Below are positions 46,016-54,694 of a stretch of 64,000 nt of DNA, in pieces. The notes beneath the pieces are model-generated. The model was given only the letters and a program-made list of their open reading frames with translations. It did no database searches and was not told the DNA's origin. Every line of letters begins with the position of its first letter. The stretch's first letter is position 1. The DNA lies in contig CAWARA010000015.1 in NCBI GenBank assembly GCA_963784195.1, forward strand, positions 186,001 through 250,000, written 5' to 3'. Position numbers and translations under genes: made by a program. This DNA comes from CAVQAH01 sp963784195. GTDB lineage: Bacteria > Acidobacteriota > Vicinamibacteria > Vicinamibacterales > 2-12-FULL-66-21.

Positions 46016-46429
46016 ATGCCCGACGACAACAGCGAACGTTCCGGGGCCTTCAGGCAGCTTCGTCGCAGTCTCCGAGCGCTCGCCACGGCCGGTGCCGAGC
46101 AGGGGGTACTGTTTTCCGACCTCGCCGCAAGCGCTGGAGAGCTCGCATCCGACTACGACCAGTCGGCGGCGGCGGTCAGGGCTGAGTACGAAGCCGACCT
46201 GTCGGGCACTCAGGCGGACGCGCTCGCCGCGATCGACCGGAAGCTCGCAACCATGTCACGCGATGGGGACGAGTTCGACGCCGACCTGTGGACCGACGCC
46301 GCGCTCAGGAGCGGCGAGCACTGGGTGGAGCTGCGCACTCTCGCTTCGGCCGCGCTCGAGGCATTCGGTTGGCCAATCGAAAGCTCGCCTCAGGGCCCCG
46401 AGGAGCAGGAATCGGGCGTCGAGACGTAA
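46016..46429 (+). CDS. Small hypothetical helical protein
   Basis: The 137-residue product is Ala/Glu/Asp-rich and almost certainly alpha-helical (FRQLRRSLRALATAGAEQGV, ALAAIDRKLATMSRDGDEFD). No family recognised, no signal peptide. It lies 58 bases upstream of the second ADOP permease and may be co-transcribed with it. Confidence 0.55.
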   Translation: MPDDNSERSGAFRQLRRSLRALATAGAEQGVLFSDLAASAGELASDYDQSAAAVRAEYEADLSGTQADALAAIDRKLATMSRDGDEFDADLWTDAALRSGEHWVELRTLASAALEAFGWPIESSPQGPEEQESGVET

Positions 46430-46487
46430 CACGCCTTTTTTTCAGCCAGGACACAGCGAAACTCGCTGCACTGGCGTCTAACCCCTC

Positions 46488-48947
46488 ATGATCGAGACCA
46501 TCTTCAAGGACCTCAAGCATTCGTTCCGGATGTTCGCACAGACGCCTGCGTTCACGCTGGCGGCGGTCGCCGCGCTGACGCTCGGCATCGGCGTGAACAC
46601 CGCGATCTTCTCCGTCGTCAACGCCGTGATGCTGACGCCGTTGAACTTTCCGGACCCGGATCGGGTCGTGATGCTGATGAACGTCTCGCCGCAAGGGTCT
46701 GGCCCGGCGGCCTCACCCGCCAAGTTCATGCACTGGCGGGCCCAGAGCGACGTGCTGCAGGACGTGTCGGCCTTTACCGCTGGTGTCATGAACTACACCG
46801 GCGGCGAGTTTCCCGAACAATTGCAGTCGGGAAGAGTCTCCGCCGACTTTTTCAAGCTCATAGGTGCGCGGGTTGCGGCCGGCCGGACGTTCAGCGCTGA
46901 CGAGGACCTGCCCAATGCGCCGAAAGTCGTCGTGCTCAGCAAGACGCTGTGGCAAAGCCGCTTCGCGGGCGATCCCAACGTCAGCGGCAGGAGCATCGCC
47001 CTCAACGGCGAGCCCTACACGATCGTCGGCGTGCTCGACGACTTCGATTTCACCGAGTTCGGCGCCTCGCCTCAGGTCTGGACGCCCTGGCAGTTCGATC
47101 CCAACACGCGCGAAACGGGACACTATTTCCGCGTGGCCGGACGGCTCAAGCCAGGCGTCACGGTCGAACAGGCCAACGCGCGCCTGGGCGCCTCCGCCGC
47201 GACGTTTCGCGAGAAATTCCCAACGTTCGGGCAGAACGCCAGTTTCGGCGTCGCGCGGTTCACGGAGGTCCTCGTCAGGGGCGTGCGCACCTCGCTGTTC
47301 GTGCTTGCCGGCGCCGTCAGCCTCGTGCTGCTGATTGCCTGCGCGAACGTGGCGAACCTCCTGCTCGCGCGCGCGACTGGCCGGCGGCGCGAAATCGCGA
47401 TCCGCGCGGCGGTGGGTGGTTCGCGAGGCCGGATCGTCCGTCAACTCCTGACGGAAAGCATCCTGCTCTCGCTGGCGGGCGGCGTATTGGGCCTGCTGTT
47501 CGGGTGGGTGGGCATTCGGGCGCTGTTGTCGGTGAATACGGCCGGTCTTCCACGCGTGGGCGAGGATGGTTCGCTCGTGAGCATGGACTGGCGCGTCGTC
47601 GCGTTCACGCTGGGACTGTCGCTCCTGACCGGTATCGTCTTCGGACTGATTCCCGCGCTGCAAAGCTCGAAAGCCGATCTGACGACCACGTTGAAGGAAA
47701 GCAGCGGCCGCTCGGGCAGCGGGTTCAGGCAAAACAAGGTCCGGTCGATCCTCGTGATTGTCGAGGTCGCGCTTGCGCTGGTACTCCTGATCGGATCGGC
47801 ACTGTTGATTCGAACGGCGCTCGCGCTCTCGCGCGTGGATCCGGGGTTCGACGTCCGGAACGTTGTCACCATGCGGACGTCCATGACCGGTCCGCAATTC
47901 GCAAAAGCCGAAGCGGTCGAGACGGTGATTCGCAACGGCGTAGAGCGTGTGCGCGCGATTCCCGGCGTCGTGCATGCGAGCGCCACCTGCTGTGTCCCGC
48001 TCCAGAACGGTTACGGCTTGCCCTTCAACGTCGTCGGCCGGCCGCCGGGTGACGGCCCGTTTCATGGCGGCGCTGGATGGTACACAGTTTCATCCGGCTA
48101 TTTCGAGGTGTTCAACATTCCGGTCAAGCGTGGGCGCACGTTCGAGGATCGCGACGACGGCCGAGGAGCGCCGGTGGTAATCATCAACGAGGCCATGGCG
48201 CGCCAGTTCTGGCCTCAAGGTAACCCGCTCGACGATCGCATCGTCATCGGCCGCGGTGGCATGAAGGAATTCGCCACCGAGCCCGAGCGCCAGATCATCG
48301 GGATCGTCGGCGACACGCGCGACGGCGGCCTGAACAGCGATCCACAGCCGCTGATGTTCATCCCGCAAGCGCAAGTGCCTGATGCCGCCAACGCTCTGAA
48401 CGTCGCGCTGTCGCCGATGGTGTGGGTCGTGCGGACGGCCGGTCAGCCCCAGTCGCTGGCGCAGGCGATCCGTGATCAGATCCGCCAGAGCACCGGCCTG
48501 CCGGTGACGGACGTGGAGACGATGCAGAACATCGCCTGGAGCTCGACGTCCCAGGAGCGCTTCAACATGTGGCTGATGAGCGTCTTTGGCTGCAGCGCCT
48601 TCCTCCTCGCGGCGATCGGGATCTATGGCCTGATGGCCTACTCGGTGGAGCAGCGGACGCAGGAGATCGGTATCCGTCTCGCGCTCGGCGCGCAGTCGAG
48701 CCAGGTGAAATACATGGTGATCCGCCAGGGGATGCTGCTGGCGATCATCGGCGTCGTCATCGGCGTCTCGGCGGCGCTCGGGCTCGGGCGCTTCATCTCG
48801 ACGCTGCTCTTCGGCGTCACGGCAACCGATCCTCTCGTGTTCGTTGGAGTACCGGTGCTGCTGACCGTCGTGGCGCTGGCCGCGGTCTGGCTGCCCGCCA
48901 GGCGGGCGAGCGCCGTCGATCCAATCATCGCTTTGCGTTATGAGTAG
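46488..48947 (+). CDS. ADOP-type FtsX/MacB-like permease
   Basis: The 819-residue intact protein has MIETIFKDLKHSFRMFAQTP, the first helix in FTLAAVAALTLGIGVNTAIF, MacB-like core with VVVLSKTLWQSRFAGDPNVS, helices from TSLFVLAGAVSLVLLIACAN with LLARATGRRREIAIRAAVGG, a second core, and the final LMAYSVEQRTQEIGIRLALG ... WLPARRASAVDPIIALRYE. It duplicates the FtsX unit within one chain and has no ATPase partner here. Function unknown, probably envelope transport or signalling. It is followed 50 bases later by the M28 peptidase gene. Confidence 0.92.
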   Translation: MIETIFKDLKHSFRMFAQTPAFTLAAVAALTLGIGVNTAIFSVVNAVMLTPLNFPDPDRVVMLMNVSPQGSGPAASPAKFMHWRAQSDVLQDVSAFTAGVMNYTGGEFPEQLQSGRVSADFFKLIGARVAAGRTFSADEDLPNAPKVVVLSKTLWQSRFAGDPNVSGRSIALNGEPYTIVGVLDDFDFTEFGASPQVWTPWQFDPNTRETGHYFRVAGRLKPGVTVEQANARLGASAATFREKFPTFGQNASFGVARFTEVLVRGVRTSLFVLAGAVSLVLLIACANVANLLLARATGRRREIAIRAAVGGSRGRIVRQLLTESILLSLAGGVLGLLFGWVGIRALLSVNTAGLPRVGEDGSLVSMDWRVVAFTLGLSLLTGIVFGLIPALQSSKADLTTTLKESSGRSGSGFRQNKVRSILVIVEVALALVLLIGSALLIRTALALSRVDPGFDVRNVVTMRTSMTGPQFAKAEAVETVIRNGVERVRAIPGVVHASATCCVPLQNGYGLPFNVVGRPPGDGPFHGGAGWYTVSSGYFEVFNIPVKRGRTFEDRDDGRGAPVVIINEAMARQFWPQGNPLDDRIVIGRGGMKEFATEPERQIIGIVGDTRDGGLNSDPQPLMFIPQAQVPDAANALNVALSPMVWVVRTAGQPQSLAQAIRDQIRQSTGLPVTDVETMQNIAWSSTSQERFNMWLMSVFGCSAFLLAAIGIYGLMAYSVEQRTQEIGIRLALGAQSSQVKYMVIRQGMLLAIIGVVIGVSAALGLGRFISTLLFGVTATDPLVFVGVPVLLTVVALAAVWLPARRASAVDPIIALRYE

Positions 48948-48997
48948 TGCGCGGGCAGGGCAGCGCTGACGATCTTTGCATGTATCATCAGCGCACC

Positions 48998-50614
48998 ATG
49001 CCTGTTCTGCTGCTGGCTTTCGCCATCCTTCTGACTACGGCGGCGCCTCTCGCGCAGCAAGCCGAAATTCCTGCCGCCGTTCGGGCGGCCGCCGACAAGA
49101 TCACAGCCGAACAACTCAAGCAGGATCTCGACTACCTGTCGTCCGACGAGCTCAAGGGCCGGAACACGGATTCGCCGGGCTATGACATGGCCGCGGACTA
49201 CATTTCGAAGCGGCTGCAGCGCGCTGGCTTGAAGCCGCTGGGCGACGAAGGCACGTTCTACCAGCGCTACGTCATGCGCGAGATACAGGCCGACTCCGAC
49301 GCGGCGTACATCGAGATCGATGGCAAACGGCTGCGATTCGGCGATGACTTCGTGCTGCGTTCGCTGACCGGTGCCATGTCCGGTGCGAAGCAGGTCGTCT
49401 ACGTCGGGCACGGCTGGAAGGTCGACGGTCAGCCGATCGATCCCTATGCCGATGTCGACGTCAAGGGCAAGCTGGTGGTCGTCCATGGTCCGCGCGCGTT
49501 GCCGAAGGGGGTGGAGATTCCGCTGCTCGGGAGGGTCAACGTGGGCGGGAGCCCGCCATTTCTCGAAGCGGAGCGACGCGGCGCGGCCGGAATCATTTTC
49601 ATCCCCCAGTCGTCGGTCACCAACTGGGAACAGATGCGCGGGCAGAACCTGACGCGCCGCGAGCTCGAGCCCAGCGTGCCGTCGGCCTACGCTGCGCCTC
49701 CGGTTACATCTGTGATGTTGTCCCGTCAGGCCACGGATGCGTTGATGGCTGGCGAGAAGGTCGCTGGCGCGGACCTGCTGGCGCTCGGCGACAAGCAGGA
49801 TTATCCGCCGTCGTTCCAGCTGAAGAAGTCGGTGACCGTCCATGTTCCGCTCTCTGCGACGACCGATCGGCGTCCCTACAACGTCGTTGCGCTTCTCGAG
49901 GGCAGCGACGCCACGCTCAAGAACGAATACATCACGATCGAGTCTCACCTCGATGGGGCTGTAGGATCACGCACAGTCGAGGGCGACAGCATCTACAACT
50001 CCGCCGACGACAATGCCTCCGGCAGCGCCGGTAACCTCGCGATCGCGGAGTTCATGGCAGCCGGCCCCCGGCCGAAACGGTCGATCATCTTCATCTGGGA
50101 CAGCGGCGAGGAACGCGGACTCTGGGGCACGCGATATTTCGTCAGCCGTCCGCCCGTGCCGCTCGACAAGATCGTCACGCACATCAACATCGACATGATC
50201 GGCGCCAACAGTGCGCTCGATCCAGCGCCGACACCACGAACGACCGGGCCCAACGAGATCTTTCTGCTCGGCCCGCGCGTGCTGAGCGCGCAGGCGGACG
50301 CGCTGCTGCACAGCGTCAACAACGCCTACCTGAAGATGAAATTGAACCAGGACAACGATCGGGCAGACAGCGAGTACTTCTACCCACGCACCGACGCCGG
50401 GCCGTTTCTCGAGCGCGGGGTTCTGACGATCGGCTTCACCTCGGGGAACCATGACCGCTACCACCTGCCGGCCGACGAGGCCAGGTTCCTCGATCCGAAG
50501 AAGATGGAAACGACCGCGCGCACGATCTTCGTGTCGGCCTGGATGCTGGCGGACGCGAAGGAGCGCATGCGCATCGACCGCTCGATTCCGTCCTCGGTGC
50601 TCCGCTATCAATAG
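48998..50614 (+). CDS. Secreted M28-family zinc aminopeptidase with PA domain
   Basis: ATG 48998 begins a signal peptide (MPVLLLAFAILLTTAAPLAQ); the protein is 538 residues. A PA-domain insert (GKLVVVHGPRALPKG, GAAGIIFIPQSSVTNW) precedes the catalytic core: ESHLDGAVG (zinc His, Asp), NSADDNASGSAGNLAIAEF (bridging Asp), WDSGEERGLWGTRYF (catalytic Glu pair), NIDMIGANS and FTSGNHDRYHLPADEA. These match M28 di-zinc aminopeptidases. TATCAT at 48983 ends nine bases before the ATG, with no ribosome site, so a leaderless mRNA is possible. Confidence 0.92.
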   Translation: MPVLLLAFAILLTTAAPLAQQAEIPAAVRAAADKITAEQLKQDLDYLSSDELKGRNTDSPGYDMAADYISKRLQRAGLKPLGDEGTFYQRYVMREIQADSDAAYIEIDGKRLRFGDDFVLRSLTGAMSGAKQVVYVGHGWKVDGQPIDPYADVDVKGKLVVVHGPRALPKGVEIPLLGRVNVGGSPPFLEAERRGAAGIIFIPQSSVTNWEQMRGQNLTRRELEPSVPSAYAAPPVTSVMLSRQATDALMAGEKVAGADLLALGDKQDYPPSFQLKKSVTVHVPLSATTDRRPYNVVALLEGSDATLKNEYITIESHLDGAVGSRTVEGDSIYNSADDNASGSAGNLAIAEFMAAGPRPKRSIIFIWDSGEERGLWGTRYFVSRPPVPLDKIVTHINIDMIGANSALDPAPTPRTTGPNEIFLLGPRVLSAQADALLHSVNNAYLKMKLNQDNDRADSEYFYPRTDAGPFLERGVLTIGFTSGNHDRYHLPADEARFLDPKKMETTARTIFVSAWMLADAKERMRIDRSIPSSVLRYQ

Positions 50615-50623
50615 GTCGCAGCC

Positions 50624-51465
50624 GTGAAGGCCTGCCTCAACTGCGGCGCCACACTCACCGGTGCGTTCTGCAGCGCCTGCGGCCAGCGCGCGATCCCGGC
50701 ATATCCCACCGTCCGGGAGATGGCCGGCGACGCGTGGCAGGAGCTGAGCGGGTACGACGGGCGGATTGCCCGCTCGTTCAGGACCCTGTTGCGCCGCCCC
50801 GGAGCCCTGACCGTGGACGTCACTCGAAGGCCGGCGGGCGAGCTATGTCTCGCCCGTGCGGTTGTATCTGGTTGCCAGCGTCATCTACTTCATCGTGGCC
50901 GCCGCGGCGCCCAACATCAGCGCCGTTCGCGTGCGCAACGGCACCCCCTTGATCGACCTGACCAATCCCGAACAGGGGGTGATGTTGCTTCCGCCTGAAC
51001 AGCGAGACAAGCTGCTCAGAGACATCGAACACGCGCCCTGGTGGCTCAAGCCTCTGATGAAGCCGGCGCTGTCCACGCCCGGCGAATTCAGGCGACGGTT
51101 TCTGACCTACTTGCCGCGTGTGTTGTTCGTGCTGGTGCCGGTGTTTGCGGGGATCGTCGCGCTCTTCTATCGCCGCGGCCGGTTCCTCGTGCACCTGATT
51201 TTCGCGCTGCACCTGCATTCCGCCATCTTCATGGCCCTCTCGGTTGCCCAGCTGTCGAACTTCTCACGAAACCTGACCTTCACACGCATCTGTGGCCTGC
51301 TCACCTTCGGGTTCGCTTCTCATCTACGGTCTGCTGGCCTTCCGCAGGGTCTACGGCGAGAGCTGGCCATGGACCCTGATGAAGTCCGCTGGCATTGCCA
51401 CGCTGTATCTGGCCGCCGGCTTGTGCGGCCTGGTCGTCACGTTCGTCTGGATGGCGCTCACCTGA
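50624..51465 (+). pseudogene. DUF3667-type zinc-ribbon membrane protein, two +1 frameshifts
   Basis: GTG 50624 starts MKACLNCGATLTGAFCSACGQRA, a four-Cys zinc ribbon. An extra base near 50830 moves the frame to EGRRASYVSPVRLYLVASVI and a second near 51315 leads to YGLLAFRRVYGESWPWTLMK and the stop at 51465 after LVVTFVWMALT. The restored protein is about 280 residues with the ribbon, an amphipathic segment and four or five helices, as in DUF3667 proteins. Function unknown. Both breaks are single insertions. Confidence 0.72.
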
Positions 51466-51485
51466 GCAGGAACACACACAGGTGC

Positions 51486-51866
51486 GTGCTAGCATGCTGG
51501 CCCTGGCTTGTGACTGGGCTGAACTGGTACTGGATTTCGCTGGCGTTGACCCTGCCACCTCTCGCTGGCGGGCTGCTCGCCTATCTCTTCTGGCGGAAGG
51601 GTCAGTCGACGATCGGCAGCATCGTGGGGACGGCCGTCATCTTCGGCGTCGCCGTTGGGTTGATTCTGAGGGAGTACGTCGAGCTCGACCGGCTGACGCA
51701 GCAATGCCTCGATGAGGGGCAGGTCTGCTGGCCGGACCCGAGCGCGTTCACGCGTTTTGCTATCTACGCCTTCATCGCGCTCGTCCAGGTATTTGCGCTG
51801 TTTTCGCTGAGTCTCCGGGTCGACGAACGCATCCGGCGCCGCGACTACGCACCTGAGTGGCGCTGA
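51486..51866 (+). CDS. Small three-helix membrane protein
   Basis: The 126-residue frame (GTG 51486; GTG 51510 also possible) has hydrophobic stretches GLNWYWISLALTLPPLAGGL, IGSIVGTAVIFGVAVGLILR and FAIYAFIALVQVFALFSLSL, and a basic tail. It has no known family. It probably forms a separate gene after the DUF3667-type one, 20 bases downstream. Confidence 0.55.
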   Translation: MLACWPWLVTGLNWYWISLALTLPPLAGGLLAYLFWRKGQSTIGSIVGTAVIFGVAVGLILREYVELDRLTQQCLDEGQVCWPDPSAFTRFAIYAFIALVQVFALFSLSLRVDERIRRRDYAPEWR

Positions 51867-51888
51867 GCTGCGTGGTGGGATTTGATGT

Positions 51889-52665
51889 GTGAGGCGTAGA
51901 AAAGACAGCGACCTGCTGAACGCGCTCGTCGAGATCGCCGGGATCATCCGCGCGCAGCGGTACCCCGAGGCGATGACGATGTTCCTCGCCGGATCGCTGG
52001 TGCGCGAAGAGGGCACGCCATACTCCGATCTCGATCTCGTGGTGGTGTTCAACCGGCTTCCCGCGGCTTACCGCGAGTCCTTCCATTTCCAGGGCTATCC
52101 GGTCGAAGCATTCGTTCACGATCCGGAGACGCTGAACTACTTCTTCATGGAGGTCGACCGGCCGTCGGGCATCCCGTCGCTGATGCAAATGGTCGTCGAA
52201 GGAGTCGAGGTCCCCGACACGACGTCGCCGGCGTTGCGGCTGAAGCAGCTGGCGGAATCGGTGCTCGCCATGGGGCCGCCGGCCTTGACCGAGCAGGAGC
52301 GCGACGCCCGGCGTTACAACATCACCAACCTCATCGACGATCTGCGCGCCGCCAGGACTACCGCGGAACTGTGCGGGACCGGCGCGGAGCTGTTCGAAGC
52401 GCTGGCCGATTACCACCTGCGTGCGCGGGGGTGCTGGTCGGGACGGAACAAGTCCATTCCACGGGCTTTGCACCGTGCCGATCCGGAGCTGTGCGCACGC
52501 TATTCGGTCAGCTTCGATCAGTTGTTCACGAGAAGCGACGTCGGCGCGGTGATCGCGCTGACTGAAGATCTTCTGCGGCCTGACGGCGGATTCCTGTTCG
52601 ACGGGTTCAGAAGCGATGCGCCTTCTGCGTCGCGACGCCCGCTCCCGCCCGGTCCTGCGGATTAG
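51889..52665 (+). CDS. Nucleotidyltransferase-domain protein
   Basis: The 258-residue product has the pol-beta/MNT motif LAGSLVREEGTPYSDLDLVVV (GS, then two metal-binding Asp). A helical domain follows (LTEQERDARRYNITNLIDDL, EALADYHLRARGCWSGRNKS, IPRALHRADPEL), typical for single-chain MNT proteins with a C-terminal substrate-binding helix bundle. Substrates range from aminoglycosides to nucleotides; none can be assigned. It starts with GTG 22 bases after the membrane gene and lies 11 bases upstream of a second nucleotidyltransferase. Confidence 0.78.
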   Translation: MRRRKDSDLLNALVEIAGIIRAQRYPEAMTMFLAGSLVREEGTPYSDLDLVVVFNRLPAAYRESFHFQGYPVEAFVHDPETLNYFFMEVDRPSGIPSLMQMVVEGVEVPDTTSPALRLKQLAESVLAMGPPALTEQERDARRYNITNLIDDLRAARTTAELCGTGAELFEALADYHLRARGCWSGRNKSIPRALHRADPELCARYSVSFDQLFTRSDVGAVIALTEDLLRPDGGFLFDGFRSDAPSASRRPLPPGPAD

Positions 52666-52676
52666 GCATCTGTTCC

Positions 52677-53612
52677 ATGGCCGACGGCCCCATTCAGCGG
52701 AAGTTCACCGAAGCGCTCGACCGGCTGATCGAGCAGGTCAAGGCCGATCGCTCGATCCTCGCGGCCGTTCTCTGTGGCAGCCTGTCGCACGACACCGTCT
52801 GGGCGCGGTCGGACATCGATCTCATGCTCGTCACCGTGGACGACAAGCGGGTGCCGGCCGGCGATCTGTCGCTCAACGCGGACGGCATCAACGTTCACGC
52901 CTGGCTTGTCCCGCGCACGGACTTCCGCAAGACGGTCGAGGGATCCCTTCGAAACTCGTTCGCCCATGCGTTGCTGTCGAAAGGCCGGCTGCTCTACACC
53001 CACGACGACACCATTGCCGATCTGTGTGCCCGGCTGCAGGAGATTGGCGAGCGCGACCGGCAGATCGCGTTGCTCGGCGCGGCGTCGGGCGCGGTGTCGA
53101 CGCTCTACAAAGCACACAAGTGGTTCATTACGCGAGGCGACCTCGATTACACGGCTCTGTGGATCCTGTACACGGCCACGTCGCTGGCGCAGATTGAAGT
53201 CATCGGCGCCGGTCAGCTTGCCGATCGTGAGGTCATTCCGCAGGCGATGAAGTTGAATCCGGATTTCTTCGCGACCGTGTACACGGATCTGCTCAACACG
53301 AAGAAAACCAAGGGGGCCGTGCAGAAAGCCCTTCACGCGATCGAGGGATACCTGACCGACCGCTCCGATGCACTCTTTGGTTTGCTGATCGAGTATCTCC
53401 GCGACGAACGCGATGCGCGGTCGTGCAGCGAGATCGAGCATTACTTCAAGAACAACTACGGCATCTCCGGTGTGACCACGGCGTGCGAGTATCTTGCGGA
53501 CCGCGGGGTGATCGGCAAAGCGGCGACGCCGGTGCACCTCACGAAAAGGAGCAACGTCGAGGTGCAGGAGCTCGCGTTCGTTTATCTCGACAGTCGGTGC
53601 TGGCCCGGATAA
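52677..53612 (+). CDS. Nucleotidyltransferase-domain protein, second copy type
   Basis: The 311-residue protein has LAAVLCGSLSHDTVWARSDI, DLMLVTVDDKRV as its GS...SDIDL motif. A long helical region follows (GRLLYTHDDTIADLCARLQE, FFATVYTDLLNTKKTKGAVQ) and the end, SGVTTACEYLADRGVIGKAA, looks like a small winged-helix-like unit. It is a different subfamily from its neighbour at 51889. The two genes, 11 bases apart, probably work together. No drug or substrate is implied. Confidence 0.78.
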   Translation: MADGPIQRKFTEALDRLIEQVKADRSILAAVLCGSLSHDTVWARSDIDLMLVTVDDKRVPAGDLSLNADGINVHAWLVPRTDFRKTVEGSLRNSFAHALLSKGRLLYTHDDTIADLCARLQEIGERDRQIALLGAASGAVSTLYKAHKWFITRGDLDYTALWILYTATSLAQIEVIGAGQLADREVIPQAMKLNPDFFATVYTDLLNTKKTKGAVQKALHAIEGYLTDRSDALFGLLIEYLRDERDARSCSEIEHYFKNNYGISGVTTACEYLADRGVIGKAATPVHLTKRSNVEVQELAFVYLDSRCWPG

Positions 53613-53622
53613 CGGAGGTTAC

Positions 53623-53873
53623 GGAGGGAACGGAACGAGCTTCAAAAACGGAGACACGGAGGAACGGAGGACGCAGAGCTCTGAACTTCAGCATTCAAAG
53701 CCGATGCCGGCCCGGCCATGCGGCCGGCGTGCGGTCGAATCGCTCGGCCGCGGCCACGCGCCGGGCCGGCATCGGCTGCAGCACGTGCTTGAAGTGTCAC
53801 TCCGCTCGCCTCCGTGTCTCCGTGTCTCCGTTTTTGAAGCTCGTTCCGTTCCCTCCGTCCACTCCGTTCCCGG
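53623..53873. repeat. Composite hairpin repeat, copy B
   Basis: A perfect 38-base outer inverted repeat (53623-53660 with 53819-53856; begins GGAGGGAACGGAACGAGCTT) surrounds a perfect 17-base inner one (53700-53716, GCCGATGCCGGCCCGGC, with 53760-53776). The inner start and the tail TGAAGCTCGTTCCGTTCCCT (53835) are shared with copy A at 45676. It fills the gap between the nucleotidyltransferase and PqiA-like genes; no ORF inside. Confidence 0.85.
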
Positions 53874-53876
53874 CTC

Positions 53877-54611
53877 TCACACGGTCGAAGGCTCGAGGCG
53901 AGCGGCCAGGCGTCGCGTGTACTGCTGTGACGCCAGCGAGAACAGGCAATACGCCGCGAACCAGTAGAACCCCGGGCCGAAGTGCGCCGTGAACGCGATC
54001 ATCGGCGGCGATGCGTTCGGACCGCTGGTCGGCGTGGCGCTGGCCTGCGCGGCCAGGTACGCGATGAACAACGCGACGACGAAGACGTCGGCCATCGACC
54101 ATTTGGCGATGGTTTCGACGAATGCGAGCGTGCGCGCGCGCTGTTGGCCTTCGGCGAGGAAGGTTGCCCACGCGACCAACGCGGCCTTGGTGAGCGGCAC
54201 GATCACGCTGAAGAGCAGGATCAGCGTGGCAGGAATCGGACTGCCGACCTCGTACAGGCGTCGGACCGATCCAATGATGCTGCGGGTCTGCGTGTAAACC
54301 TCGACCTCGGACATGCCCTTCTGGAGGGACCCCGTGATCTGCGGCCCGAGTTTCTCGATGACGAGCTTGCGGAGGTCGCCGCCGGTCGCCTCGATGTAGG
54401 CCACCACTGCCGGGTTCATCATCGATTTCAGGACACCGACCGTTTCGTCGCTGAGGCCCCGCTCCAGCATCACGGGCGCGACCTGAGCGAGGCCTTCCCT
54501 TGTGAGGACCCCACGGATTGTGAGGACGGGCGCAAACAAACCTGGGACGAGCAGGCCGATGGAACAGACGAGCAGCGTCAGGACCACGAGGCGGCTGGAT
54601 TGTGGCGTCAT
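53877..54611 (-). CDS. Paraquat-inducible protein A (PqiA)-like membrane protein
   Basis: The 244-residue protein has four helices: RLVVLTLLVCSIGLLVPGLF, PIPATLILLFSVIVPLTKAA, WSMADVFVVALFIAYLAAQA and YWFAAYCLFSLASQ. KWSMADVFVVAL is the PqiA family signature. The Cys zinc-ribbons of E. coli PqiA are absent, and it is one PqiA unit rather than two, so it is a short relative. PqiA proteins join inner-membrane lipid or envelope complexes with MCE proteins, but no pqiB gene is nearby. Confidence 0.82.
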   Translation of the reverse strand: MTPQSSRLVVLTLLVCSIGLLVPGLFAPVLTIRGVLTREGLAQVAPVMLERGLSDETVGVLKSMMNPAVVAYIEATGGDLRKLVIEKLGPQITGSLQKGMSEVEVYTQTRSIIGSVRRLYEVGSPIPATLILLFSVIVPLTKAALVAWATFLAEGQQRARTLAFVETIAKWSMADVFVVALFIAYLAAQASATPTSGPNASPPMIAFTAHFGPGFYWFAAYCLFSLASQQYTRRLAARLEPSTV

Positions 54612-54641
54612 AGCGGGCGAAGCACATCATGCCATTTCTCG

Positions 54642-54669
54642 TTGCCTTTTTCAGGCACGGGACGATAAT
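54642..54669 (+). promoter_or_regulatory. Likely sigma-70-type promoter of the TonB receptor
   Basis: TTGCCT (54642-54647) and GATAAT (54664-54669) are 16 bases apart. They precede AAAGGAGG at 54683 and ATG 54695, giving a short 5' leader with a normal ribosome site. Confidence 0.45.
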
Positions 54670-54694
54670 CGCACCCAGCCCAAAAGGAGGTTCC

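Noticed and set aside
46713..48065. 450-residue minus-strand frame
   Set aside because: Antisense of the ADOP permease; composition His/Arg-rich as expected for a shadow.
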